Origin: Alphaproteobacteria bacterium
GTDB lineage: Bacteria; Pseudomonadota; Alphaproteobacteria; Caulobacterales; Parvularculaceae
Reading direction: 5' to 3'
Assembly: GCA_030433215.1 (NCBI GenBank)
Contig: JAUIMC010000002.1
Coordinates: 248,001 to 312,000, forward strand
Length of the DNA stretch: 64,000 bases
In this document: positions 53,546 through 62,699 of the stretch, in pieces
How the letters are laid out: each line of letters starts with the position of its first letter
Position numbering within the stretch: the first letter of the stretch is position 1
Made by a program: the position numbers and the translations under genes
Notes under the pieces: model-generated
Told to the model about the DNA's origin: nothing
The model's database searches: none
What the model saw: only the letters and a program-made list of their open reading frames with translations

Positions 53546-55894
53546 CTAGAACTCGGCGGTGACGGAGAACTGGAAGGTTCTGGGCGCCAGCGGGCGGTAG
53601 AAGGCCGTGCCGTTGACGGTGGTGAAGGTGAAGGACAGCGTGTCCTCGTCGGTAAAGTTGGTGACGTTCATGCGCAGCTTGATGTTTTCAAGCGGGCCGT
53701 AGCCGCCGACATCGCCGATATCCACATAGGCGTCGAAGACGGTGTAGGACTCCATCACCTGCGTGTTGATGAAATCCGCATAGCGCTCGCCGGTGCGCCG
53801 CGCGGTGATGTTGGCGATCATCCACGGCGTCGGCTCCACCGTGACGCCGGCGGTGACGAGCCAGTGCGGCGCGTCGGGCAGCTCGTTGCCGGGCAACCCT
53901 AGCGGGGTGCCGCCGCTGTCGAGAAAGTCGTCCTGGAACTCCGCGAAGTTATAGGTGACGTTGGAGGTGAAATAGGCGTAGCCGTCGAGAAATTCCGGCT
54001 TCCAGTTGCCGGTGAGCTCGACGCCATAGGCCTCGACCTCGCCGACATTTTGCGCCACGGTTTCGATGGCGCCCATCTGGCCCGCAACCTCGATGCCCGC
54101 CGATTCGATGCGGTCCTTGAACTTCACGTAATAAAGCGCGAGGGCGGCGTTGAAGGTCGGCCGGTTGGTGCGGAAGCCGAGCTCGTAATTGGTGGAGCGC
54201 TCGCCCCCGATCATCGGCGTGTTGATGTCGTCATAAAGATCGTCCGCCTCGCGCGGGAAGGCGAAATTCTGCGCATAGGACGCGAAGACCTGTTCGGTGT
54301 CGGTCAGGGCGTAGACCGCGCCGACCATGGGCAGGAAGTTATCCTTGAACTCGCGCGAGATCACCTGCGGGCCGTAGCCGATGGTGGGCACGCCCTCCAC
54401 CACCCGCGCGTAATCGTCAAAGTCGCGGAAGCCGTCGAGCGTGTAATCGAGATTGAGCCCCTTGAAGCCCGCCTCGATGGTCAGCCGGTCGTCGAGAAGC
54501 GAGACCGTGTCTTTCAGATAGAATTGAAGGAACTGACGGTCGGATGTGTAGTCGCGCCGGTAATAGGCGACTTCCCAGGGGACGATCAGCGCCCCAGCCG
54601 GGTTGCCGCCTTCCTTGTTGAGACGCAGCTGCGTGCGGTCATAGGTTTCCTCTTCATACCAGCCGCCCACATCGATTGTGTGATTGGCGAAACTCAGGGA
54701 GAAGCCGCCGGTGACGCCGTAGCGGTCGCCGCCGACTTCCGAAAGGCCGTATTGAACGCCCCGCGGCGACATCAGCGGCAGGCCGAATTCGCTCTCGACG
54801 CCCGCCGCGAACTGGCGCTCGTAAAAGGTCAGCGTGTTGGAATAGCTGTCCGGCGACACGCCGAAGCCGTCCTTGCTTTCCCAATAGCCGGTGACATGGA
54901 AATCGAGGTTGTCCGTCACGTCGGTGAAGAAGCTGAGACCCAGCAGCAGGTCCTCGCGCACATTCACCCGGTCGATGTAATAGGCGGTGTAGCCGCTGTC
55001 CTGAAAGATCACGTCCGGCCCGGCGCCGAGATCGGGCACGGTGCCGGCATAGGTGATGTCGCGGCCCTGCGCCTCGTAGCCGGCGCGCGAGGTCGACGGC
55101 GAGTCGTAGTCGAAGAAGTCGTTATAGACGAGGTTCGCGCGCAAAAACGTGTCTTCATCGAACTCATACTGGGCTTTCGCCTCGATATGTTCGCGGTCGA
55201 TGGAGCCTGGCCCCCGCCACAGATCGCTGTCGGTTTTGGACCGGCTCACATAGGCGGAAAAGCCGTTGATATCGCCGGTTTCGAGCTTGACGAAGGTGCG
55301 CTGTAAATTGTCGTCGCCAAGCGTGACGGAAACGATTGCGGACGGCTCGTCGGAAAGGTCCGTCGTGAAATACTGAACGATGGGCCCGAGCGAGGTGGCG
55401 CTCGGCAGGGCGACGTCGCCGGCGCCGGGCGAGGCCGTCACCCGTTGCAGGTTTTCATTGTCCACATAGCGGAAGATCGGACTGCCGCCGAAGGGGTCGG
55501 GACGACCCATGGGAATGCCGTCGAGCACGAAGCCGATCTGGCCGAAATCGAAGGCCCGCACCGTGACCGAGTTGCCGAATTCGTAAAGCCCGAGGGCGCC
55601 GTCGGTCTGCACGTTGAAACCGGGCAGGCCTTCCAGCGCTTTCAGGCCGGAAACGCCGGCGGGCGCTGAGAGCAGCGCTTCGCGCGTCACCGACACCGTG
55701 TTGCTGGCTTCGTCGACGCCGACGGCGAGGCTGGCGTTTGAAATGCGGCGGCCCGTGACGACGACCACGTCTTCCGTGGTTTCGTCATCATCGGACATTT
55801 CCTGCGCGATCGCCGGCGCGGCGAAGGCCAGGAACGCCGACGTCGTTAATAGGCTGGTCGTCAGGCGGAGGCTGGTTTTCTTGTGTGCAAGCAT
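53546..55894 (-). CDS. TonB-dependent receptor
   Basis: Outer-membrane receptor of 782 residues. A signal peptide ends APAIAQ (about 31), a TonB-box-like EDVVVVTG follows (about 41-48), and the plug has GLKALEGLPGFNVQTDGALG and VTVRAFDFGQIGFVLDGIPMG. The barrel ends ...FQFSVTAEF with terminal Phe. The plug text resembles receptors for oligopeptides or siderophores; the S9 peptidase gene behind it favours peptide uptake. The 610-bp spacer upstream should hold its promoter. Confidence 0.9.
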   Translation of the reverse strand: MLAHKKTSLRLTTSLLTTSAFLAFAAPAIAQEMSDDDETTEDVVVVTGRRISNASLAVGVDEASNTVSVTREALLSAPAGVSGLKALEGLPGFNVQTDGALGLYEFGNSVTVRAFDFGQIGFVLDGIPMGRPDPFGGSPIFRYVDNENLQRVTASPGAGDVALPSATSLGPIVQYFTTDLSDEPSAIVSVTLGDDNLQRTFVKLETGDINGFSAYVSRSKTDSDLWRGPGSIDREHIEAKAQYEFDEDTFLRANLVYNDFFDYDSPSTSRAGYEAQGRDITYAGTVPDLGAGPDVIFQDSGYTAYYIDRVNVREDLLLGLSFFTDVTDNLDFHVTGYWESKDGFGVSPDSYSNTLTFYERQFAAGVESEFGLPLMSPRGVQYGLSEVGGDRYGVTGGFSLSFANHTIDVGGWYEEETYDRTQLRLNKEGGNPAGALIVPWEVAYYRRDYTSDRQFLQFYLKDTVSLLDDRLTIEAGFKGLNLDYTLDGFRDFDDYARVVEGVPTIGYGPQVISREFKDNFLPMVGAVYALTDTEQVFASYAQNFAFPREADDLYDDINTPMIGGERSTNYELGFRTNRPTFNAALALYYVKFKDRIESAGIEVAGQMGAIETVAQNVGEVEAYGVELTGNWKPEFLDGYAYFTSNVTYNFAEFQDDFLDSGGTPLGLPGNELPDAPHWLVTAGVTVEPTPWMIANITARRTGERYADFINTQVMESYTVFDAYVDIGDVGGYGPLENIKLRMNVTNFTDEDTLSFTFTTVNGTAFYRPLAPRTFQFSVTAEF

Positions 55895-56505
55895 GTGATG
55901 GGCTCCTTCAAATTGCGCACCACGGCGTCTTCATCCCCTCAGGCGCCGTTCATGGATCGCCGGCCGCACAGGTTCGCCGGCGAACGTTCAATAGGTTGGT
56001 TTTCGGTTGGAGGTCCGTTTCGTTTTCGGGCGTCTTCGCAGCGGCGCGGCGCGAGCCGCGGAGCACAAGACAGGGCGGCGGCGCCTTTATCGCAGAACGC
56101 ACAGTGTCTTTATGCGCCGTCAGACTTCGCATCTGCAAAAGCCACCCCTCATGCCGGCGCGCATGACAGAGCACCGGCAAGCATCAACACCTCGCACGAC
56201 AAGGCGCAGCGCCGGAGCGCTGCAAGCGTGCGAGCAAGTTTTTGATTTCCCCCCAAGAGGAAGTTGGAAGCTGGCCAGAACGAACGCCGCTTCTTTTATG
56301 ATGCAAACGCTATATCACGCTTCGCTGCTCCGCAACATAAACGTGATGCATTTATGACGCGACAGACGCGATAATTTTTGCCGTTGTAATCAGAATTACT
56401 GTTGCGCGGAATTCGTTCGGGCGGCAGCTGCGCCGTATAAAGACAATCACGAAGCCGTGAGAGGTAGACGCGGCGCCACTCTCGGGCGCCGCCGTAACGA
56501 TCCGG
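55895..56505. other. Long intergenic region upstream of the TonB receptor
   Basis: A 611-bp stretch with no convincing gene: the open frames have no ribosome sites and unusual composition (Arg-rich). The inverted repeat CATAAA-N9-TTTATG at 56336-56356 could be an operator. A GCGGCGCC/GGCGCCGC hairpin at 56470-56492 lies just past the dsbB-like stop. Confidence 0.5.
56470..56492. terminator. Hairpin after the DsbB-like gene
   Basis: GCGGCGCC pairs with GGCGCCGC (8 bp) 14 bp beyond the stop codon. There is no following T-run on the minus strand, so its terminator function is uncertain. Confidence 0.4.
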
Positions 56506-56925
56506 CTACGCCTTATCGCCGCCGAGAGGTTTTGCCAGCCCCAGTATCAAAAACAAAAGCCAGACCAGCGCCGTGACAGCGAGGCCAGACAAGATCCAGG
56601 GATGGTCGAAGGTGAGCGCCGACCAGTCGAATTCGCCTTTGTTGATCTTCTTGACGTGGTTGAAATTCTGCATGACGCCGACGATCAGTCCGTAGACCCC
56701 GGCCAGCGCGGCGAAGAACCGCCAGAACAGCGCACGATCCCCTTTCAGGAGAAGAATGAGCGAAAGAATGCCAAGCGCCGCCCGCTGCGTGCGGCAAAAC
56801 GGACAGGGGTAAACCATCCCCATAACGTCAAGGGCGAGCGTGATCGCGACAATAAGCAGGACAAAGCCGCCCACAAGATACCGGTTCAAGAACAGCTTGC
56901 CCGCCAGATCGTTTATTGCATTCAT
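56506..56925 (-). CDS. DsbB-like disulfide bond formation protein with one Cys pair
   Basis: A 139-residue inner-membrane protein with four transmembrane helices. The N-terminal periplasmic motif is YPCPFCRTQR (Cys41 and Cys44), close to the CPLCxxQR motif of DsbB. Helices 3 and 4 are joined by a loop (QNFNHVKKINKGEFDWSALTF) with no Cys, so the second redox pair of classical DsbB, which oxidises DsbA, is missing. It may be a variant quinone-linked thiol oxidase or a related protein. No dsbA lies in the window. Confidence 0.75.
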   Translation of the reverse strand: MNAINDLAGKLFLNRYLVGGFVLLIVAITLALDVMGMVYPCPFCRTQRAALGILSLILLLKGDRALFWRFFAALAGVYGLIVGVMQNFNHVKKINKGEFDWSALTFDHPWILSGLAVTALVWLLFLILGLAKPLGGDKA

Positions 56926-57218
56926 TGTTTATTTCCTCCCGTGAGGCGTTTCTTATATTCATTGAAGACGGGGCAATCCACATCGCCGCCCAACTGACAG
57001 TCATGTAAGGCGGCGCTTAATCATGGCGCGCGACGGCCCTTTATGACGCGTTAGCGCATGACATCGCCCTGAGCTCGCCCGGGCCAGACCCGGTCGCGCG
57101 CCCGGAGGGCCCTTCCCGGCCCCGCGCCTCCCGGTTCCCCATGCCGCATTGCGCAGCGGCGAATTCCAGACAGAATGGCGGAAAACCGCACATAATGAGG
57201 CCAGAACGGGAGGCCGAG
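56926..57218. other. Intergenic region before the dioxygenase gene
   Basis: About 290 bp between divergent genes. It contains GC-rich stretches without clear hairpins and a ribosome site (GGGAGG at 57208-57213) for the next gene. Nothing else was recognised. Confidence 0.4.
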
Positions 57219-58148
57219 ATGCTGATTCATCCCACCGGCAAATTCGATAACGCCGCGCGCGACTACAAGACCATTACGGCGGTCCCCCTCGCCGCGGCCA
57301 TGGGCGCGGAGATCAGGGGCGCCGATTTCGCGGCTATGTCGGACGCGCAGTTCGCGGAAATCCGCGATGCGCTCTTCCGCCACAAGATGATCTATTTCCG
57401 CGACGTCGACCTCACCCACGCCCAGCATGAGGACTTTTCCCTGCGCTTCGGTCCCTATGCGGAGGACGCCTATACGGACGGGATCGAAGGACATGTGAAC
57501 ATCCAGCCGCTGATCCGCGAGGCAAGCGCGACGGGAAAGCATATTTTCGGCTCGGGCTGGCATTCGGACGGGCCGTTTCTCGAGGAGCCGCCGGCTATCG
57601 CCATCCTTTACGGCGTCGAGCTGCCGCCTTTCGGCGGCGACACGATCTGGGCGAATACGGTGCTCGCCTATGAAACGCTGTCGGATGTGATGAAAGACCT
57701 GCTCGCGCCCTTGCGCGTGCACATGTCCATGAAGCTCGCCTTTGAAAGCTCCATGGAATATGGCGAGGCGGACGACACCCCGGTGGGCAAGCTCGCCAAG
57801 CTGAAAGGTTTAGGCGTTAACGACCTTCCCGAAGGCGTCGTGCGTAAGGTCAAAGGCAATTACCACCCGCTGATCCGCACCCATCCTGTTTCCGGCGAGA
57901 AGTCGATCTATTTCGATCCGTCCTACAGCATCGGCTTTGAGGGCATGACGCCGCCGGAGGCCGAGGCGCTGATGGGCTTTCTCACCGCCCATCTGACGCA
58001 GCCGGCCTTTACCTGCCGCCTCAGATGGGCGCCGAAGACTCTGGCGCTGTGGGACAACCGCATCTCGATCCACCAGGCGTTCAACGATTATGACGGCTAT
58101 CGCCGGGAGCTTTACCGCACCACGGTCGCCGGCGAGGCGCCCGCCTGA
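57219..58148 (+). CDS. TauD/TfdA family Fe(II)/2-oxoglutarate dioxygenase
   Basis: A 309-residue 2-oxoglutarate-dependent oxygenase of the taurine/2,4-D family. Iron ligands are His115 and Asp117 (WHSDGPF) and the distal His285 (DNRISIHQAFND); the Arg that binds oxoglutarate lies in GYRRELYRT. GGGAGG 5 nt before ATG 57219 fixes the start; the frame upstream is open but lacks a ribosome site. There is no sulfonate transporter nearby, so taurine is not shown as substrate; carnitine-like or other acids are possible. Confidence 0.88.
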   Translation: MLIHPTGKFDNAARDYKTITAVPLAAAMGAEIRGADFAAMSDAQFAEIRDALFRHKMIYFRDVDLTHAQHEDFSLRFGPYAEDAYTDGIEGHVNIQPLIREASATGKHIFGSGWHSDGPFLEEPPAIAILYGVELPPFGGDTIWANTVLAYETLSDVMKDLLAPLRVHMSMKLAFESSMEYGEADDTPVGKLAKLKGLGVNDLPEGVVRKVKGNYHPLIRTHPVSGEKSIYFDPSYSIGFEGMTPPEAEALMGFLTAHLTQPAFTCRLRWAPKTLALWDNRISIHQAFNDYDGYRRELYRTTVAGEAPA

Positions 58149-58177
58149 GCCGCGTTCTCGCACAGGCCTTCCACGCA

Positions 58178-58213
58178 TGAAAAAGACCGGCGGGGTGCGC
58201 GCCGCCGGCCTTT
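58178..58213 (-). terminator. Terminator after the PRC-barrel gene (bidirectional)
   Basis: CCGGCGG pairs with CCGCCGG (58187-58193 and 58202-58208). On the minus strand it is followed by TCTTTTTC, and on the plus strand by CCTTTCC, so it can end both converging transcripts. Confidence 0.7.
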
Positions 58214-58237
58214 CCAAGATCGCTGTCCTCGCGGGGA

Positions 58238-59104
58238 TTAATCGACAGCGTCTTCGATAGCGTCGCCCGTATCGTCGGCGGCGTCTTTCACGCCCTGCTT
58301 GGTCTTGTCCCAAGCCTTGCCGGCGCCCGAGCGCTCCATGCTGAAGCGCGATGCGGCGTTGAGTTCGTCTTCGCTCATGTCGAAGACAAGACCGCCATCG
58401 CCTTGCGCCACGGTCAGCTTGTTGAACGGCACAGCGTATTTCTCGCCGGCGCCGATCGGCCCAATCGCCGTTTTCTGAAGGATCAGATGTTCGACGTCGC
58501 CGTCCGCGTCAAAGATGATGTCGTTGATGACCACATCCGTCGCATCATCACTCGGCGTGAGGTCGGCTTCCGCGCCGAGAAGCTCCGAGGCGAGGCTGTA
58601 ATCGTTCATCTTGTCGGTCTTGAATTCCGCGACCGCCTCGATGCCTTCCTCATTGAGCGAGGCGGACACGTCCGGCTCATAGTCGCGGTCCACAGCGATA
58701 TCGACAGCGCGATAGTCGAGCGCGCCGCGCTTGCCGCCAAGACCGAAGACGCCGCCCGACAGGAACACGACGTCCTGGGCGCGGCCATTCTTGTCAATGA
58801 CAATGTCGTCAATGCGCGCAATACGGTCGCCATTGGCGCCTTCAATGCCTTCGCCGAGCAGCTCCTTGGCGCTCAGCGAGGTCGCGGGCATGTAAACAAC
58901 GCTATTGGCGTTATTCGTCATTTCCGCCTTGGCGGTCTTGTGCTTTTTGGCTTTGTCCTTGTCCGCCGCCTTCATGTCGGCGTTCGCCTTCATTTCAGTG
59001 CGGGCTTCGGCTTTCGCTGCATCCGTTTTCGGATTTTCTCCAGCGCTTGCGGCCATCGGCGTCAGCAGCGCGAAAGCAGCGGTAGAGATCAACAGCTTGT
59101 TCAT
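58238..59104 (-). CDS. PRC-barrel domain protein (exported)
   Basis: A 288-residue protein with signal peptide MNKLLISTAAFALLTPMAASA (cleavage near 21). A Lys/Ala-rich stretch follows (about 25-60). Two PRC-barrel-like beta domains lie at about 70-150 (SAKELLGEGIEGANGDRIARIDDIVIDKNGRAQDVVFLSGG) and 165-240 (ASELLGAEADLTPSDDATDVVINDIIFDADGDVEHLILQ). The tail is acidic (KQGVKDAADDTGDAIEDAVD). PRC-barrel proteins act in RNA processing and as photosynthetic reaction-centre subunits; this exported form is of unknown use. AAGGAAGG upstream supports the start. Confidence 0.85.
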   Translation of the reverse strand: MNKLLISTAAFALLTPMAASAGENPKTDAAKAEARTEMKANADMKAADKDKAKKHKTAKAEMTNNANSVVYMPATSLSAKELLGEGIEGANGDRIARIDDIVIDKNGRAQDVVFLSGGVFGLGGKRGALDYRAVDIAVDRDYEPDVSASLNEEGIEAVAEFKTDKMNDYSLASELLGAEADLTPSDDATDVVINDIIFDADGDVEHLILQKTAIGPIGAGEKYAVPFNKLTVAQGDGGLVFDMSEDELNAASRFSMERSGAGKAWDKTKQGVKDAADDTGDAIEDAVD

Positions 59105-59237
59105 GACAAACCTTCCTTTCCAATCTGATACGCGGTTAACAGCCGCCAAAGCGGATCGTTCCAGATTTGAGATTGACGATTGGAAATGTTCGCAAGCGTA
59201 CTTTGCCGCCTATCTTGCGGCGCCGGCGCGGCGCCCC

Positions 59238-60008
59238 TCAGGCGTCGTCAGCGGGCAATGCCTGCACCTGCAAATCGCTGACGGCGCGCCGGTAAATCAA
59301 ACTTGCGAGCGCAACAAAACAGGCGCTGATCAGATAGGCCGCAAGCGACTGGACGAAGTAAGCCGGAGACGTGGCGATACGGCCCAGCAGCGGTAGCGGC
59401 TCAACGCCGTCAGGCAGAAACAAGGCCAATACGGCGTACAGACCAATCGTCGCGACGACGAATACCATCAGTCGCAATATGATCGGCAAGACAAGTCCGC
59501 GGCTCATTTCCCAAACCCCTGAAAGCCTGACTGACCGCGCCAGCGTTACGGCGATATGCGGAAAAAACAAAATGGTCCTCGCCGCGAACCAGAGAAGCGC
59601 TGGAAGGACCAGCATCCCCGCTATAAGCGCTATGAGAGATGCCAGCCCCGGGCTGCTTACCGCCGCAGCCGACACCATGACGACGGCCGTCACGCTGGCG
59701 CCAAGGAATATAATCACGATGGATTGCGCTATGATGGCGGCAATAAAAAGCAACAGCCTTGCGTCGGCCTCAGGCGGAAAACCAGTTTCATCCGAAAGAA
59801 TGCGCCGATGCAGCGTCACGGCGAAAGCGGCGCCTAAAAAGACAGAAAGCCCCGTAACCACCAAGTCGCCGGCAGGAGGAATAGCTATCCACAAGGCCGT
59901 TTCAACACCTGCGAGAAGAGCGGCATAGCGCAGGATAAGGGCGAGATTATCCCTGACAAAATTGATCGCCTCTACGCCGACGCCGTGCAGCACATTGTCC
60001 GAATACAT
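59238..60008 (-). CDS. Hypothetical multi-pass membrane protein
   Basis: A 256-residue protein with six hydrophobic helices (roughly 20-60 as two, 85-125 as two, 130-150, 185-205, 220-240). The pattern is reminiscent of DUF-type glycerophosphoryl-diesterase membrane domains or YIP1-like proteins, but no motif is decisive. No signal peptide. It lies 42 bp upstream of the solute-binding protein gene's stop on the same strand. Function unknown. Confidence 0.75.
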   Translation of the reverse strand: MYSDNVLHGVGVEAINFVRDNLALILRYAALLAGVETALWIAIPPAGDLVVTGLSVFLGAAFAVTLHRRILSDETGFPPEADARLLLFIAAIIAQSIVIIFLGASVTAVVMVSAAAVSSPGLASLIALIAGMLVLPALLWFAARTILFFPHIAVTLARSVRLSGVWEMSRGLVLPIILRLMVFVVATIGLYAVLALFLPDGVEPLPLLGRIATSPAYFVQSLAAYLISACFVALASLIYRRAVSDLQVQALPADDA

Positions 60009-60049
60009 GCCGTCCCCCGCGACTGACGCTCAGGAAAGAACGCCCCGTC

Positions 60050-60871
60050 CTACTGCACCGGAATCGACTCGGCGCAGGCGTAAGGCGGCGGCGCGGACGC
60101 GACGGCGTATTGATCGCTGAACCATTTCTCCTCGAGCGCATCCCAGTAACCCGCAAGATCCTGTTCGATCACCCAGGCGTTCAGCTCCTGGTGCAGGGTC
60201 TCGGAATTCTGGTCCGTCGCAAACGCCTCGATGGTGCGGGTCAGCGCGAATTCATGGGGCACCACATGCTTCACCCCGCCGGCCTTTTTCGCCATGTCGA
60301 TATAGGGATCGAAAAGCACCGCCCCGTCGATCTCGCCGGCGTCGAGCGCGTCGAGGATCTGGGTGAAGGACGAAAAGCCCTTGAGGTCCGAGCCCGGAAA
60401 CTCGCCATTGGCGACCATGCCGGAAACGCCGCCATGCTGAAACCCGATGGCGATGTCGCGGCTGTTCATGCCGCGCAGGGTCCGCGCCTTTTTCGCCTTC
60501 GCTTTCGACATGACGAGGAAATATTCCGTGTCGTGATAAGGGAGCGAAAAATCGAGCAGGCGCCGGCGCTCGGGCATGTTGGAATAGCCCGACGCGATCA
60601 TGTCCGCCTCGCCGGAGAGCACCGCCTCGGCGAGATCGCAGAAAGGCTTTTCCACATAGTCGATCTCGAGACCGAGTTTCTTGCCGAAGGCCTGCGTCGA
60701 TTCGATCTCGAACCCGGAGAGCGCGCCGTCCTCCGCCTTGATGACGAAGGGCGACAGCGCGGCGACAGCGACGCGCAGCGTTCCCCGCTCCCTGATCTCC
60801 TCCATGTCGGCGGCGGCGGCGCTCCCTGCGAAGCCGAACGCCGCGAGCGCCAGAATGGTCTTTTTAAACAA
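60050..60871 (-). CDS. Transporter substrate-binding domain protein
   Basis: A periplasmic binding protein of 273 residues of the polar-amino-acid/solute-binding family 3. The start is TTG at 60871 with AAGGAG 7 nt upstream, giving the signal MFKKTILALAAFGFAGSAAA. The mature part has the family pattern RGTLRVAVAALSPFVIKAEDG, LSGFEIESTQAFGKKLGLEIDYVEKPF and DMIASGYSNMPERR. A Cys near the end is unusual. No permease or ATPase gene is adjacent, so it may serve as a sensor or an orphan binding protein. Confidence 0.83.
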   Translation of the reverse strand: MFKKTILALAAFGFAGSAAAADMEEIRERGTLRVAVAALSPFVIKAEDGALSGFEIESTQAFGKKLGLEIDYVEKPFCDLAEAVLSGEADMIASGYSNMPERRRLLDFSLPYHDTEYFLVMSKAKAKKARTLRGMNSRDIAIGFQHGGVSGMVANGEFPGSDLKGFSSFTQILDALDAGEIDGAVLFDPYIDMAKKAGGVKHVVPHEFALTRTIEAFATDQNSETLHQELNAWVIEQDLAGYWDALEEKWFSDQYAVASAPPPYACAESIPVQ

Positions 60872-60885
60872 GACAGAACTCCTTT

Positions 60886-61446
60886 TTAGAACAGCGCGAC
60901 GCCGGCGATATATTGATGCGCCCAGAAGGCGATGGCCGCGTAAACGCCCGCGCCAACAATGACGGCGATCACATCGTTCATCGTCGATCCGGCGACAGGA
61001 CCGGCCTCGCCGCGTTTTTTCACCGCGATGCGGTCGATGACGCCATAAGCGAGGAACGCGCCGAACAGGATGACAGAGCGCACCTCGCCGTTCACCAGCA
61101 AATGCGCGAAGGCCCAGAGCTTGACGCCGGCCAGCATGGGATGTTTCGCCGCCGCCGCGATCTTGCCGGCCGGAATGTAAGCCGCCGCCAGAAGAATGAA
61201 GGCGAGGAGCACCAGCAGATAGGCGATGTGGCGCGTCCAGGCCGGCGTGACATAGAGAATGCTCGCATCCGCCCCGCGCCAACCGATGATGATGAGAATG
61301 AAGCCCGCCAGCGAGACCAGCGAATAAAGCCCCTTATAGGGCATTGCGCCGAGCTTCGCGACGAGCGCCGCGCGCGGCCCCCGCGCAAAGGCGGTAAACA
61401 GATGCGCCCCGAAAAAAACGACGAGACCAAGAATAAAAATCGTCAT
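60886..61446 (-). CDS. NnrU family membrane protein
   Basis: A 186-residue inner-membrane protein with about six helices, matching the NnrU family: FGAHLFTAFARGPRAALVAKLG, KGLYSLVSLAGFILIIIGW and KHPMLAGVKLWAFAHLLVNG. NnrU was described next to nitrite and nitric oxide reductase genes of Rhodobacter; related proteins resemble isoprenylcysteine methyltransferases. No denitrification gene is adjacent, though the nsrR operon is in the window. It lies 14 bp from the solute-binding gene. Confidence 0.87.
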   Translation of the reverse strand: MTIFILGLVVFFGAHLFTAFARGPRAALVAKLGAMPYKGLYSLVSLAGFILIIIGWRGADASILYVTPAWTRHIAYLLVLLAFILLAAAYIPAGKIAAAAKHPMLAGVKLWAFAHLLVNGEVRSVILFGAFLAYGVIDRIAVKKRGEAGPVAGSTMNDVIAVIVGAGVYAAIAFWAHQYIAGVALF

Positions 61447-61470
61447 AGTTGTTCCCTCAGCCTATCCTCA

Positions 61471-61574
61471 CCGATTCCCCACGCTTTAAGCGTGGGGTCC
61501 AGTCTCTACTCCTGGAGGAATTTTTCGATGAAATGTCTGGACGCCACGGTCGAGCCGTGGCGAGTCGCTTGTTG
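61471..61574. repeat. Dispersed palindromic repeat, copy C (modules Y then X)
   Basis: Module Y (61471-61497) has the palindrome CCCCACGCTT-T-AAGCGTGGGG. Module X (61539-61574) has CCACGG-TCGAG-CCGTGG followed by CGAGTCGCTTGTTG. The order is reversed compared with copy A. It lies between the GIY-YIG and NnrU genes. Confidence 0.75.
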
Positions 61575-61611
61575 CTGGATTGGCGCCAAAATATCGTATC
61601 TTTATTGCCCC

Positions 61612-61902
61612 TTAGAATAACGGCAAATCGTCCCAGCTCGGATTAACTGACTCGATAAGGTCGATTTTCCATTTTCGCGGCCAGCGCTTCAACCTTTTTT
61701 CACAGGCTTGGGCGGACTCCATTTTGTCGAAACGTTCATACCAGACGAGCAGGTTACAGCCATATTTGGCGGCGAACCAGGAGCCGCGGCCTGCCTTGTG
61801 CGCATCCATGCGGGCGACGAGATCGGCTGCGGAGCCTGCGTAGCGGGTTCCGTTCCTGCGATTCGCAAGCAGATAGGCGGCGATGAAATCGAACCGGGGC
61901 AA
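61612..61902 (-). CDS. GIY-YIG nuclease family protein
   Basis: A 96-residue single-domain protein of the YhbQ-like GIY-YIG family. The degenerate GIY and YIG strands read AYLLANRRNGTRYAGSA (about 9-25), followed by the Arg helix LVARMDAHKAG and the Glu helix SAQACEKRLKRWPRKWK. Such small proteins are presumed structure-specific nucleases, but activity for this subfamily is not established. It lies 2 bp downstream of apt and just ahead of palindromic repeat copy C. Confidence 0.85.
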   Translation of the reverse strand: MPRFDFIAAYLLANRRNGTRYAGSAADLVARMDAHKAGRGSWFAAKYGCNLLVWYERFDKMESAQACEKRLKRWPRKWKIDLIESVNPSWDDLPLF

Positions 61903-61904
61903 GC

Positions 61905-62432
61905 TTATTCGCCCTCATACTCCACCAGCGCCGTCACTTTTTTCCCTAACGCCCGCAACTTGTCGGCGCCGCCGAGATCCGGCAGGTCGACCACGAAAGA
62001 GCATAGCATGACCTCGGCCCCGGCGCGCTCCAGAAGCTTGATCCCCGCCAGCGCCGTGCCGCCCGTGGCGATCAGGTCGTCCACGAGGAGAATCCGATCG
62101 CCCTTTTCGACGGCGTCCACATGGATCTCCACCTCGTCGACGCCATATTCGAGCTCATAGGTCTCGCCGATGGTCTTGTAGGGAAGCTTGCCCTTCTTGC
62201 GGATCGGCACGAAGCCCACGGAAAGCTGGTGAGCGATGGCCCCGCCCAGGATAAAGCCCCGCGCCTCAATCCCCGCCACCTTGTCGATTTTCTGGCCCGC
62301 CAGCGGCTGGACCAGTTCATCCACAGCCCGGCGGAAGCCGCGCGCATCGGTCAGCAGGGTCGTAATGTCCCGGAACATGATCCCCGGCTTGGGGTAATCC
62401 GGAATGGTCCGGATGACGGATTTCAGGTCCAT
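61905..62432 (-). CDS. apt: Adenine phosphoribosyltransferase
   Basis: Salvage enzyme converting adenine and PRPP to AMP. The 175-residue protein begins [18 protein letters not shown], contains [15 protein letters not shown] and the PRPP-binding motif [14 protein letters not shown] (about 121-134). GAGGCGAGG upstream fixes the start; the frame extends 63 bp further but without a ribosome site. It is followed within 2 bp by the GIY-YIG gene. Confidence 0.96.
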   Translation of the reverse strand: MDLKSVIRTIPDYPKPGIMFRDITTLLTDARGFRRAVDELVQPLAGQKIDKVAGIEARGFILGGAIAHQLSVGFVPIRKKGKLPYKTIGETYELEYGVDEVEIHVDAVEKGDRILLVDDLIATGGTALAGIKLLERAGAEVMLCSFVVDLPDLGGADKLRALGKKVTALVEYEGE

Positions 62433-62699
62433 GGGCCTCGCCTCTTTTCTTCTGATCAGCGCCGGCACCATGGCCGAAACCGCCCGGCCCGGCAAGAAAG
62501 ATGCGGCGGTGCAGCATCCTCGCCGCAGGCGTCAAGGCGGGACTTCTCGTGAACGCCCAGAAATCAACGCCTTGTCCCTGAAACTATTCGCCTCATCCCG
62601 CCAGACTTGCCCTCTCATGTGAATTGGCGACATTCATCTTCGGAAAACCCTTATCTGATCTTGTGACGGCTCACCGGACATGACGCGAGGAGACCACTC

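Noticed and set aside
55883-56357. Overlapping plus-strand frames of about 90-120 codons upstream of the TonB receptor
   Set aside because: No ribosome sites, Arg-rich composition, no hydrophobic or domain pattern; better explained as leader and promoter DNA.
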